Of a DNA stretch of 64,000 nucleotides, positions 54,450 to 62,425 are shown in pieces. The notes below the pieces were generated by a model, which was not told the DNA's origin, searched no databases, and saw nothing but the letters and a program-made list of their open reading frames with translations. The stretch's first letter is position 1, and each line of letters starts with the position of its first letter. The position numbers and the translations under genes were made by a program. The DNA is from Paenibacillus phytohabitans (lineage in GTDB: Bacteria; Bacillota; Bacilli; Paenibacillales; Paenibacillaceae): the NCBI RefSeq assembly GCF_013141775.1, contig NZ_WHOB01000016.1, forward strand, positions 434,001 to 498,000. Reading direction: 5' to 3'.

Positions 54450-54977
54450 TCAGCTGCCAAACTTTGCTTCCCATTGCTCTAACCAGGCTTTATAACTCAT
54501 AGAATGCACTTCTTCTAACGTTCTTCCATCTAATGACCATACGCCGCCATCCATGGCCTGATCGATTACTGGATAAGAATGTCCGCCTACTGCCTGGTTA
54601 TCCACGATATAGATCCAAATTGCGGTTCTCCCTTTAGATTTAACAATATTCTCTGGTTTGGCGCTTGTAGATTTCCAGTTATCCAATGGATGGTTTGTTA
54701 CTATGAACTTCTGTACGTTAACCTCTTTGTCCAGATAAATACCGGGATCTTCGCTTTGCAGTCCCCAGTAATTGGAATACGGTAAATTCATTAACTTTTC
54801 TTTTGTTAAAGTGTAGACTTCACTGGAGCCTTCATACGAAGAGACCTTGTAACCCTTAGATTCCAAATAATCTTTTGCCGCATTAGCATCTTGGTCTAAT
54901 GTTGTGGGGCTTTGCGGAGCAAAACAGCCCGTTAAACTGAATAGCAGCGTCATTAATGTTAAGACAATTCTGACCAA
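54450..54977 (-). CDS. hypothetical lipoprotein
   Basis: 175 residues from TTG 54977, chosen because GGAGGAGGGG stands six bases upstream; the longer frame from 55034 has no such site. Signal peptide with lipobox SLTGC (IVLTLMTLLFSLTGCFAP), then a soluble extracellular domain with ANAAKDYLESKGYKVSSYEG at its start and GGHSYPVIDQAMDGGVWSLDGRTLEE near the end. Family not recognised; some resemblance to DUF4830-type small lipoproteins. Single gene. Confidence 0.68.
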   Translation of the reverse strand: MVRIVLTLMTLLFSLTGCFAPQSPTTLDQDANAAKDYLESKGYKVSSYEGSSEVYTLTKEKLMNLPYSNYWGLQSEDPGIYLDKEVNVQKFIVTNHPLDNWKSTSAKPENIVKSKGRTAIWIYIVDNQAVGGHSYPVIDQAMDGGVWSLDGRTLEEVHSMSYKAWLEQWEAKFGS

Positions 54978-55254
54978 ATCGTCCCCTCCTCCATTGATTT
55001 CTTCGCAATCTTCTCTATTATTGGGAAAAACCACTTATTGAATTTAACGAAACGAAATCGACTTTTGTTACACGTACGCAGATATATATGGAGTAGGTAC
55101 TCAGGGATTGGGAGGTTTACCGTACGTAAGAGGAAATACCGGGTGGAATTCACTGGCGCGTTGCTCTATACTATCTGCGGTTATAATCACAGCTGTATAG
55201 TTTTGTATGTTAAGTACACCCAATTATAACCGCCGATATAATACGCTTTCAATT

Positions 55255-55719
55255 TTAACAATTAACAGACCTACACTTCTCGTAAATGAATAAACCATGT
55301 TCTTCTTTGATTTTGACATAACCATTTTTTTCATAAAAATAATGATTACTTATACTCCAGTTTGGCGTATCCAACCACCACTTCTGCACCTCAGGGTAAT
55401 TAGCTTCTATAAGCTTCATAACTTGGTGACCAATTCCCTGGTTTTGATGAATTGGATTAATATAAATCCTGCCCAAATTGTATACTAAGCTATCATTCAC
55501 ATAAACTATCACACCACCAACAATTTCATTAGCCTTTAAAATTTTATAGTAATGAGCCTGTTTCATAAATTCAATTTGCGAATCTATAGAATCGTATCCC
55601 TCAGGACCCCCTGGCTCATTATTGTTATACGTTCTCGACTCATCATCAAAACTGTCTCTCTGAATTTCAGCTAATAGTTCAGCATCATCGATATTAGCTT
55701 TTTCGACAAAGACCTTCAC
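55255..55719 (-). CDS. GNAT-family N-acetyltransferase
   Basis: 154 residues from GTG 55719 (AGGAGG six bases before it; the listed GTG at 55725 is inside that site). GNAT features: VGGVIVYVNDSLVYNLGRIYINPIHQNQGIGHQVMKLIE with the acetyl-CoA loop QNQGIG, then KWWLDTPNWSISNHYFYEKNGYVKIKEE. Substrate unknown. Follows the MerR-type gene closely on the same strand. Confidence 0.9.
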   Translation of the reverse strand: MKVFVEKANIDDAELLAEIQRDSFDDESRTYNNNEPGGPEGYDSIDSQIEFMKQAHYYKILKANEIVGGVIVYVNDSLVYNLGRIYINPIHQNQGIGHQVMKLIEANYPEVQKWWLDTPNWSISNHYFYEKNGYVKIKEEHGLFIYEKCRSVNC

Positions 55720-55734
55720 TTTCACCCTCCTTGG

Positions 55735-56739
55735 TTAACAGCCCAATGATATCTCCTTAATCGGAAACAATAAATCAAGCTGTAAATCGTCCATTTTACC
55801 GCCTTTTTGTACGTAATTATAAAAATTCAACGTTTCTTCAAATCCTTGCCCCGCAACCGTCTCCAGCGATGTCCAGCGCGGAGAATCCCAATCATTATCA
55901 TATTTATTGCTTGCGTTAACCCATTCCCTCAAAAAACGCCAGTCCTCAAAGTCCCACGTTCTCAACACGTGTGCAGCATATAATCCGCCATCGAACGTTC
56001 GTTTGACTAAAGGCGCGGGTACCTCAGTGTCGCCAGGAATGGCTACCCACACCTCATATACATGGGAGGGTTCTCCGATTCCTGCTGCCCCCTTAGAGCA
56101 GTCAAAACCAAAACTCCGGGCATCCGGTTTAATTGTTAGCAGTCCGCTCTCTGTTACAAATTGCGTGATCATATCCAGCGCTTTGCCTTCGCAGCCTTCT
56201 CCCGTTGCATAAGCAGCAGCCACAGTCATGGGCGGCAGATAGACAATCCGCACATCTTTGTCCGCCAGTTTGTTTAAATTTTCATTTGCCTTGTTTAATT
56301 CTTCCATTGACTTTTCCTCCTTGAAGTTGATTTTCGAGACAGTCAAGGAATCCACAACCTCCAGTAAACTTGCATCGTCAGGCAGCGCGAATTTCACACC
56401 TCTGAGATTCAGATATTCGACAAAGGCTTTGATGACACTGCGAATGGTGGAGAGCGCGGTGATCTCGTCCTCAATATCCGCAAGGTTACGCTCAAAAGCT
56501 TCGATCGCAACACGCGCTTCCGCGCTTTGCAGAATTTCGGCAATCTGTTTGAGCGGAATCCGCAGTTTACGCAGAACGATAATCTGACGCAGACGTGTGA
56601 TGGCTTCGGCATCATAAGCGCGGTAAGCGGAATCTTCCTTTTTCGCAGGCGTAATCAATCCGATTTGCTCGTAATACCTAAGGGTACGGGTAGATACTGA
56701 AAAGTGCTTTGACACCTGACTGATGGTTTGCAGTTCGAT
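55735..56739 (-). CDS. MerR-family regulator with GyrI-like effector-binding domain; possible ATC start
   Basis: N-terminal MerR winged helix (TISQVSKHFSVSTRTLRYYEQIGLITPAKKEDSAYRAYD, then LRKLRIPLKQIAEIL), a linker coiled coil, and a C-terminal GyrI/effector-binding domain (IVYLPPMTVAAAYATGEG...VYEVWVAIPGDTEVPAP). The first standard start, GTG at 56715, would delete the first recognition helix. The full domain (IELQTISQV) begins at ATC 56739-56737, exactly six bases after GGAGGG, where homologues have ATG. So either a rare ATC start is used or the start codon has mutated. The next gene downstream is the GNAT gene. Confidence 0.82.
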   Translation of the reverse strand: MELQTISQVSKHFSVSTRTLRYYEQIGLITPAKKEDSAYRAYDAEAITRLRQIIVLRKLRIPLKQIAEILQSAEARVAIEAFERNLADIEDEITALSTIRSVIKAFVEYLNLRGVKFALPDDASLLEVVDSLTVSKINFKEEKSMEELNKANENLNKLADKDVRIVYLPPMTVAAAYATGEGCEGKALDMITQFVTESGLLTIKPDARSFGFDCSKGAAGIGEPSHVYEVWVAIPGDTEVPAPLVKRTFDGGLYAAHVLRTWDFEDWRFLREWVNASNKYDNDWDSPRWTSLETVAGQGFEETLNFYNYVQKGGKMDDLQLDLLFPIKEISLGC

Positions 56740-56842
56740 GACTATCCCTCCTTCATGAGAGTAAATATACAGGTTTACGCGACGTTAGAGTCAAGAGACC
56801 TGGTACCGGAAGCTTATGTAATTATCCTTAAGTATTACTACG

Positions 56843-57538
56843 TTACTCTACCTTCATCCATAGAGCATTCTGCCGGTCATCTGGACTTGATAAAACTATC
56901 ATCCCAGATTGATGACCATCAGGAACTAAGAATCCAACCCAACCGTTGAAGGGATTTCCTTCGGATACACTGGGAGAATTTTTGGAGAACATAAAAGAAG
57001 GAATTCTCTTTAAAGTTACCGCGTCAATATATTCAAACCTATAATTATTTATTGATATCGATGCCCCAGGTTTTTCAGATGCTAAGACTTCAAGGTTCAC
57101 TTTTACAAAAATATAGGTATAACCGCTTGGAGCAGTTCCTTTTATCTCCTGAAGGTTTTTCACAACATCCTTTCCTGTGCTCGCTTCTTCTATAGAGACT
57201 GAACCAACGAATTTATCAAAATTTTCATTCATTTCGAAATATGCTTTTGAACCAAAAATTAAAGGATTTGACTCATTGTACCCGCCGTACATACTTATAT
57301 CTCTTCTCAAAATACTAATTGTATTCGACTCTGGCATGACATGATATGACCCTCCCATCCCTTCAATAACTGTACGCAAAGGTACATAGGTCACTCCATC
57401 AATGACTTTAGCTTCCCCTTTAATGGCAGCCCCGTTTACCCTTAAAGAGTATGCTGCAGTGGCTGCATAGACCGTAATGGATAGACATACCACTGACAAC
57501 ATAATAAGAAAACTTGATGCCATTAACTTTTTGTTCAT
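56843..57538 (-). CDS. secreted protein with copper-amine-oxidase-N-type stalk domain
   Basis: 231 residues from the ATG at 57538 (AAGGAGTG upstream). Signal peptide (ASSFLIMLSVVCLSITVYAA), then the short 'copper amine oxidase N-terminal' repeat module common in Paenibacillus wall proteins (SLRVNGAAIKGEAKVIDGVTYVPLRTVIEGMGGSYHVM). A beta-sandwich of the DUF4352 type follows (YTYIFVKVNLEVLASEKPGASISINNYRFEYIDA; FNGWVGFLVPDGHQSGMIVL). No catalytic site. Likely an extracellular adhesive or stress protein. Confidence 0.8.
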   Translation of the reverse strand: MNKKLMASSFLIMLSVVCLSITVYAATAAYSLRVNGAAIKGEAKVIDGVTYVPLRTVIEGMGGSYHVMPESNTISILRRDISMYGGYNESNPLIFGSKAYFEMNENFDKFVGSVSIEEASTGKDVVKNLQEIKGTAPSGYTYIFVKVNLEVLASEKPGASISINNYRFEYIDAVTLKRIPSFMFSKNSPSVSEGNPFNGWVGFLVPDGHQSGMIVLSSPDDRQNALWMKVE

Positions 57539-57679
57539 TGTTACCACACTCCTTGACCTGAAGATATCTGTTCGATAACTGCCTACTTGACCAATTCCCT
57601 TCCCAATTTTCTTTTTAATATTCGACAATATCCCCTTCTGCCCTTCCAAAAGAACTTCCCCCATGTGATTTTTTTCCAA

Positions 57680-57715
57680 CAAAAAAACCGAAGCTTTATT
57701 TTCACTCCGGTTTTC
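57680..57715 (-). terminator. terminator of module copy 4 (DUF6809-like side)
   Basis: Stem aaaaccg / cggtttt; the minus-strand exit is TTTTTTT. Confidence 0.75.
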
Positions 57716-57727
57716 ATTACTAACGTA

Positions 57728-57910
57728 CTATAGACCTTCGTAAACAGAATCTTGGTCACTAAATACATCGATCATCATTAAAGCTCCTATTTTATAGCCT
57801 TGGATAAATGATAATGCTGAATGCAACGAGCTTGAGTCACTCTGTAAATCATAGAGCTTTTCGACTTGGTCAAAATCTTCTTCGGATAACCTCGCTTTGA
57901 GCATTTGCAA
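57728..57910 (-). CDS. truncated DUF6809-like protein (module copy 4)
   Basis: 60 residues, MQMLKARLSEEDFDQVEKLYDLQSDSSSLHSALSFIQGYKIGALMMIDVFSD, matching the C-terminal two-thirds of the 110-residue copy at 32660 but lacking its first ~40 residues (MSLLEDLYYRK...). The start lies almost inside the operator, so the 5' part was lost. Possibly non-functional. The small 66-residue partner is absent from this copy. Confidence 0.55.
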   Translation of the reverse strand: MQMLKARLSEEDFDQVEKLYDLQSDSSSLHSALSFIQGYKIGALMMIDVFSDQDSVYEGL

Positions 57911-57952
57911 TATGCGAAAACTGCATAAATAACAATATGCATTTTTCGCATA
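57911..57952. promoter_or_regulatory. paired palindromic operators (copy 4, different sequence)
   Basis: tatgcgaaaactgcata (57911-57927) and tatgcatttttcgcata (57936-57952) share the pattern TATGCR-N5-YGCATA. Two sites with the same spacing logic as copies 1-2 but another half-site, matching the more diverged XRE protein next to it. Confidence 0.72.
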
Positions 57953-57979
57953 AAATAAACTTGGCTTGGGTGATGAGCA

Positions 57980-58198
57980 TTGTACACAAGAATCCGCGAT
58001 CTACGCGAAGACAAAGATCTGACGCAGCAACAAATGGCTGAGCTTTTACATATCACACAAGCCACCTACTCCCGCTACGAGAGCGGGAATTTGGATGTTC
58101 CGAGTGCCGTTTTAATTACACTGGCGAATTTCCACAAAGTAAGCATCGACTACATTTTAGGGCAGACCGATAATCCCAAGCGCTATACGCAAAAATAA
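57980..58198 (+). CDS. XRE-family regulator (module copy 4, diverged)
   Basis: 72 residues (MYTRIRDLREDKDLTQQQMAELLHITQATYSRYESGNLDVPSAVLITLANFHKVSIDYILGQTDN). Same length and architecture as the other three copies, but the recognition helix (HITQATYSRYE instead of QCSQRIYSNYE) differs, in step with the changed operator sequence. A weak TTGGGTGATG ribosome site precedes the start. Confidence 0.9.
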   Translation: MYTRIRDLREDKDLTQQQMAELLHITQATYSRYESGNLDVPSAVLITLANFHKVSIDYILGQTDNPKRYTQK

Positions 58199-58210
58199 AA
58201 TAGTAATCAA

Positions 58211-58248
58211 CAAAAAGAGGCTCCTGTGATGATCACAAGAGCTTCTTT
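58211..58248. terminator. terminator after XRE copy 4
   Basis: Arms aaagaggctc / gagcttcttt (one G-U) around an inner tgtgatgatcaca pairing. Confidence 0.65.
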
Positions 58249-58357
58249 CATTTGTAGCCCTATAAAGTAGATCTGGATATTCCGGATGAATTCCCGGGCC
58301 AAGTTATCCTCTAAACGACTCACATTTAATAGTCATTCCGGTTCTCTTTCAGGCGGA

Positions 58358-58561
58358 TTACTTGTATTTGAGTTGTAAGGTGATTGGTGCAGGAATTCCA
58401 AGATCATCCGCTTTCTGTGGCATAGATCCGGTAATTTTTATAAAATCCTGCCCATAATACAACATTTCCCTCCTCATTTCGGCCCAAATCCAGAATTGTT
58501 GTACAAAAGGCAGCATTTCATCTTCACCAAGCGACTCAGCTGGATTATTCTTGTATTTCAT
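58358..58561 (-). CDS. small hypothetical protein
   Basis: 67 residues (MKYKNNPAESLGEDEMLPFVQQFWIWAEMRREMLYYGQDFIKITG...). One amphipathic helix, no signal peptide, no family. The coding-like composition and a GGGAGAATTG stretch just before the ATG make it plausible, but it could be a remnant. Confidence 0.4.
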   Translation of the reverse strand: MKYKNNPAESLGEDEMLPFVQQFWIWAEMRREMLYYGQDFIKITGSMPQKADDLGIPAPITLQLKYK

Positions 58562-58737
58562 ACAACAATTCTCCCGATCACCCGGTTATCCATGAATCAA
58601 AGTTGCAAAACGTACAACATTTATGCCTGCATTGCTTCCTAAGAAGTCTCCACATTGCCGCTAAAGAATCTAGCGTAAGGCTTAACATATTCCGCAAGGC
58701 CCACTGTTACTGACCGGTAATTTGAATGGTTGCTGTG

Positions 58738-61314
58738 TTAAGGCTCAATCCCCCACACCAGCTGGCCATTCATATATCCGGTGACCTGCTCATTGTTAAC
58801 AAATTGACTGGCGGAGGCCTTGAACGAATAATCGTTAGCCTGGTTGTAATTGGACCAGTCGGTTTTGGAGAAGCGGGTCTGGATCTCCGCGCTCTGGCCG
58901 GGATTCAGTGTTCCAGCCGAGCTTGTGAAGCCAATTTCCAGCGCATAATCGGCACCGGTAACCGGGGTTGCCAGCTTCACGAACTTGCTGGTTACGTTCG
59001 CGCTTCCGGCACTGGACCAGTCGATCCAGAAGCTCTGATCTTTCTCGCCGTCGATCGTGTAGTAATACCGGAGCTTCACATCACTGAGCTGAACTGCCGA
59101 ATTGCCGCTATTGACGACTTTGAATTTGGCCGATATTCCGTTAGTAGAGGCACTGGTGTTGCCATTAAAAGCCTGGATCGTCAAGCCGCCAGTTGGTAGC
59201 GGAACACTGCTATCTGCTACATTTACCGTAAGCACAGCGTTATTTCCTCCATTGAAATGGAAGGTGATCGGATTCTGACCGAGCGGCAGCGTGGAGAGAT
59301 AAGATTTCTTCAAGACAATCGTTGCGCCTGATGCCGTATAATCCTGGCCCGATACAAGCGTGTAGCTTCCATTCGTCAGGTTTGCAAGCTGATGTCCGTT
59401 TAAGGTAAGGGCTACGGAAATATCCTGCGCTTGGGCCGGTGCTTTATCAAATGCCGCGCTCACAGGTGCAATAGATGCACTTGGCGTTGTATCGACAATT
59501 GTAACTTTCAATACGGGATCTTGTCCCTGATTGAAATCCAAGACAATCGAATGCTCGCCAACGGAGAGCGTTGCCAGGAATGACTTTTTCAGCAGCAGCG
59601 TATTTCCGCTTACAGTATAATCCTGCGTCGCGGTCAAGGCATTGCCCCCAGTCCGGAGGGCAGTTAACGTATTGCCGTTAGCATTCACGGTTATGGCTTT
59701 GTCGCTCTGAGCCGCTGCATACTTGTTAAATTCGATACTTGCAGGTGTAATGGACGCGCTAGGGTTTGGATTATTGACACTCAAATCAGGCAGCTCATCC
59801 AGCGTAATGACATAATTGCTCTGATACAGCGTGGTCAGTGTAGCCGGATAATTAAAGGCAGAACTCATGAGATGCTCGCCATACCACGGCAGGAAATAGA
59901 GCCAGCCCGACTTCTCCTCGGTCAGATTCTGTACGCTTGGGACAGTATCGTTCTCGGTCATGGCTACCATTTTGGTGCCGCCGGTTAGATCCACCAGCTG
60001 ATAGAATATCGAGGTAATGGCATCCTCATTGGGCACACCCGACAAACCGTCATAGCGGTTGTAGACGGTATTGTATTTATCGTACCCGACAATATCCACC
60101 TGATCGTCACCGGGATACCAGGCGGGAGAAGTGCTGTACACATAGCTGTTATACGTCCAGATCAGGTTGTGCAGGTCATAGGTTTCTGTAAGCTCAGTAT
60201 AGAGCTGATCCCACAGCTGCTTATATACCTCTGCGCCTGCTGATGCCCACCAGAACCACGCGCCTTGCCCGTTCAACCCGCCGTTACCTTCGGCCTCGTG
60301 ATAGGGTCTGAAGATAACCGGCACGTTGTTATCCTGCAGAATCTGCAGCTGCTCCGCCAAATCGGCTATGGCCAGCTGTACGTATTGGTACTCTTTCGTC
60401 CCGGGAATGACTGCATTCGCTGTATTAAAATTAGTTTCCGTCGGCTTGTAGGTAGCTTCCTTCCAATCCACAAATTCCCCCAGCTGATAGGCAGTGAAAT
60501 CCCGGGGAACTGTGAGATGCCAGCTGTTAGTCGCAATCCCGCCCCGGTTGTTCACCCAGTCGATCATCCGCGCGGTTGTACCGTCCTCCCAGCCGTATAG
60601 CGGATTATAGTTCATCAGATCGAACCCGCGGATGGCCGGATACTTGCCGGTTAAATTGTGAATCCAGTCGAACTCCAGCTCGGAATTCCCGTCATTGCCT
60701 CCCCCGTAAATCTCCTGCTGGCCGGAGATCATATGGTTGCCGTAGACCTCTGTCAGATAATTCATCAGCAGCTGAGTTTCCGGTGTAGCTTGAGCATCAC
60801 TGAGAACAGGCTGCACATCCAGGGGATCCAGATCGGCAACATCCACACTGAAGCTGTCAAAATAAGCGAAGCCCCAGCCCGCCTTCAGCTGGATGGTATT
60901 ACTGCCCTGATTCAGCTTGTGATAGCCAAAATCGAAATCCGACCAAGTGGTCGTGTAAGGCAGCATATACGAACCCTTCGTAACGCCGTTAACGTTCAAC
61001 GATTGAAGCCGGCCGTCTTCGCTAAGCTCCTGCATATAACGGGTAGAGATCGTGTACATGCCTGTTTCCGGGACCGTCACATTGAAGGTAATGGTGCCTG
61101 AATTCTGCATCCAGACAAAACCGCTCCCGGTATAGCCGGGCTTAGGTTGTCCGTAAATTTGGGTCGTCACTTGAAGATCGGAGGTGAGCTGAGCATTTTC
61201 GCTTTCAATTGTGAAAAGTGCGTTGTCTGCATGAACGGGCGGCGCTGTCATCACTCCAAGCAGCAGAGTAAATGCCAGGATCATTGTGCTTGCCTTCTTG
61301 AGCAAATTTTTCAT
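58738..61314 (-). CDS. secreted multidomain GH26 beta-mannanase (CBM35-GH26-X2-X2-CBM3)
   Basis: 858 residues from the ATG at 61314 (GGAGGAAAGGTGG upstream). Signal peptide (ASTMILAFTLLLGVMTAPPVHA); a CBM35-like module (about 30-155) with ALFTIESENAQLT; GH26 barrel (about 170-505) with acid/base E340 in FRPYHEAEG and nucleophile E454 in MVAMTENDT; two X2 immunoglobulin-like modules (about 520-700) with PSASITPASIEFNKYAA and PSASIAPVSAAFDKA; and a C-terminal CBM3 (about 705-858) with LTIQAFNGNTSASTNGISAKFKVVNSG. Cleaves beta-1,4-mannan outside the cell, anchored to crystalline cellulose by CBM3. Single gene with a cre-like box upstream. Confidence 0.94.
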   Translation of the reverse strand: MKNLLKKASTMILAFTLLLGVMTAPPVHADNALFTIESENAQLTSDLQVTTQIYGQPKPGYTGSGFVWMQNSGTITFNVTVPETGMYTISTRYMQELSEDGRLQSLNVNGVTKGSYMLPYTTTWSDFDFGYHKLNQGSNTIQLKAGWGFAYFDSFSVDVADLDPLDVQPVLSDAQATPETQLLMNYLTEVYGNHMISGQQEIYGGGNDGNSELEFDWIHNLTGKYPAIRGFDLMNYNPLYGWEDGTTARMIDWVNNRGGIATNSWHLTVPRDFTAYQLGEFVDWKEATYKPTETNFNTANAVIPGTKEYQYVQLAIADLAEQLQILQDNNVPVIFRPYHEAEGNGGLNGQGAWFWWASAGAEVYKQLWDQLYTELTETYDLHNLIWTYNSYVYSTSPAWYPGDDQVDIVGYDKYNTVYNRYDGLSGVPNEDAITSIFYQLVDLTGGTKMVAMTENDTVPSVQNLTEEKSGWLYFLPWYGEHLMSSAFNYPATLTTLYQSNYVITLDELPDLSVNNPNPSASITPASIEFNKYAAAQSDKAITVNANGNTLTALRTGGNALTATQDYTVSGNTLLLKKSFLATLSVGEHSIVLDFNQGQDPVLKVTIVDTTPSASIAPVSAAFDKAPAQAQDISVALTLNGHQLANLTNGSYTLVSGQDYTASGATIVLKKSYLSTLPLGQNPITFHFNGGNNAVLTVNVADSSVPLPTGGLTIQAFNGNTSASTNGISAKFKVVNSGNSAVQLSDVKLRYYYTIDGEKDQSFWIDWSSAGSANVTSKFVKLATPVTGADYALEIGFTSSAGTLNPGQSAEIQTRFSKTDWSNYNQANDYSFKASASQFVNNEQVTGYMNGQLVWGIEP

Positions 61315-61369
61315 TTCCACCTTTCCTCCCATGATAAAATGGTAAATACTTGATCAATCTATCAAGTCT

Positions 61370-61383
61370 TGGATGCGCTTTCA
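61370..61383. promoter_or_regulatory. cre-like box upstream of the GH26 gene
   Basis: tggatgcgctttca matches 12 of 14 consensus positions, 56 bases before the start. Shares the half-site gcgctttca with a box near 52765, upstream of the AraC regulator. Confidence 0.4.
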
Positions 61384-61463
61384 TAGCAAAGATAACATAC
61401 ATTCCATATTTTGTAAATCGTTGAATATTGAAAATAATGTACCCTGATGCAGGCGCACTAAAA

Positions 61464-61496
61464 AAACTCCCGCTAATCCGATTAGCAGGAGTTTCT
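61464..61496 (-). terminator. terminator of the MurR gene
   Basis: 14-bp stem aaactcccgctaat / attagcaggagttt (one G-U/mismatch), minus-strand exit TTTTTTT. Confidence 0.88.
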
Positions 61497-61512
61497 ATCG
61501 AGAGGTTCAACA

Positions 61513-62364
61513 TTAATCATACAAGACTTCAATCATCTGCCTTGTCTTCGCCAGCTGCTCCACCGTTAAATCATGCTGGGCAGAGGCATATACGCTAAAG
61601 ACAATATCGAGTACAAATAACTGGGCGAATCTCGAGCTAGTTGCCGCACTGCGAAGCTTAGCTTCCGGCGCGCGTGATGTAAATAAAGAGACATCCGCAA
61701 GCTGGGCAAGCTTGTTATTTCCGGGGCGGGTGAGACTGATCGTTTTGATCCCCTGCTCCTTTGCCCGTTTCGTTAATTGAATGACCTCTCTCGTCTCACC
61801 GCTATACGAAATCCCCCAGAAGACGGCGTTTTCTGATTTCGTAGCCATGGCTGCTGCCAATAAATGACGGTCTGAAATCGCATATACATTTTTGCCGAGC
61901 CGAAGCCATTTCTGTGCTGCATCCTCTGCAATGATAAAAGAGGCGCCAATCCCATACACATAAATAACCTCTGCCTGTTGTAACAGGCGCACAGCCTGCT
62001 CGATCGATTGCGCGTCCAGTTGGCTGGCCGTATTCTGAAAGGTCAATATGGTATTCGACAGCATTTTATCAATGATAGAATGCACCGTTTCATTCGATTC
62101 AACATCAAAGTAGCCCACATAATTCGTGTTCTCTACTTCAGCGGATAAACGGATCTTCAGAGCGGGGAAACCCTCGATGCCCACTGACCGGCAAAAACGG
62201 ACAACCGCCGCACTGCTTGCCTCCGCTTTGGCTGCTAACTCATGTATGGTCATATGCATCACTTCTTTTGCATTGGCAAGAATGAACTCAGCTACTTTTT
62301 TTTCTGATTCCGGCAGTTCATTTAATACCAGTTCAATTTGGGAAATCATGCTTCCTGCTGCCAA
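61513..62364 (-). CDS. MurR/RpiR-family transcriptional regulator
   Basis: 283 residues. N-terminal HTH_6 domain (IELVLNELPESEKKVAEFILANAKEVMHMTIHELAAKAEASSAAVVRFCRSVGIEGFPALKIRLS) and C-terminal SIS sugar-phosphate-binding domain (VIYVYGIGASFIIAEDAAQKWLRLGKNVYAI; WGISYSGETREVIQLTKRAKEQG). The context with MupG-like and PTS genes points to MurNAc-6-phosphate as the effector and to control of this operon. 61 bases downstream of the MupG-like gene on the same strand. Confidence 0.92.
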   Translation of the reverse strand: MAAGSMISQIELVLNELPESEKKVAEFILANAKEVMHMTIHELAAKAEASSAAVVRFCRSVGIEGFPALKIRLSAEVENTNYVGYFDVESNETVHSIIDKMLSNTILTFQNTASQLDAQSIEQAVRLLQQAEVIYVYGIGASFIIAEDAAQKWLRLGKNVYAISDRHLLAAAMATKSENAVFWGISYSGETREVIQLTKRAKEQGIKTISLTRPGNNKLAQLADVSLFTSRAPEAKLRSAATSSRFAQLFVLDIVFSVYASAQHDLTVEQLAKTRQMIEVLYD

Positions 62365-62425
62365 GTTCTTAGCTCCTCTCCTCAGTCTATTCTCCTTATT
62401 GTAACAAAATAGATGGGAGTAATCA

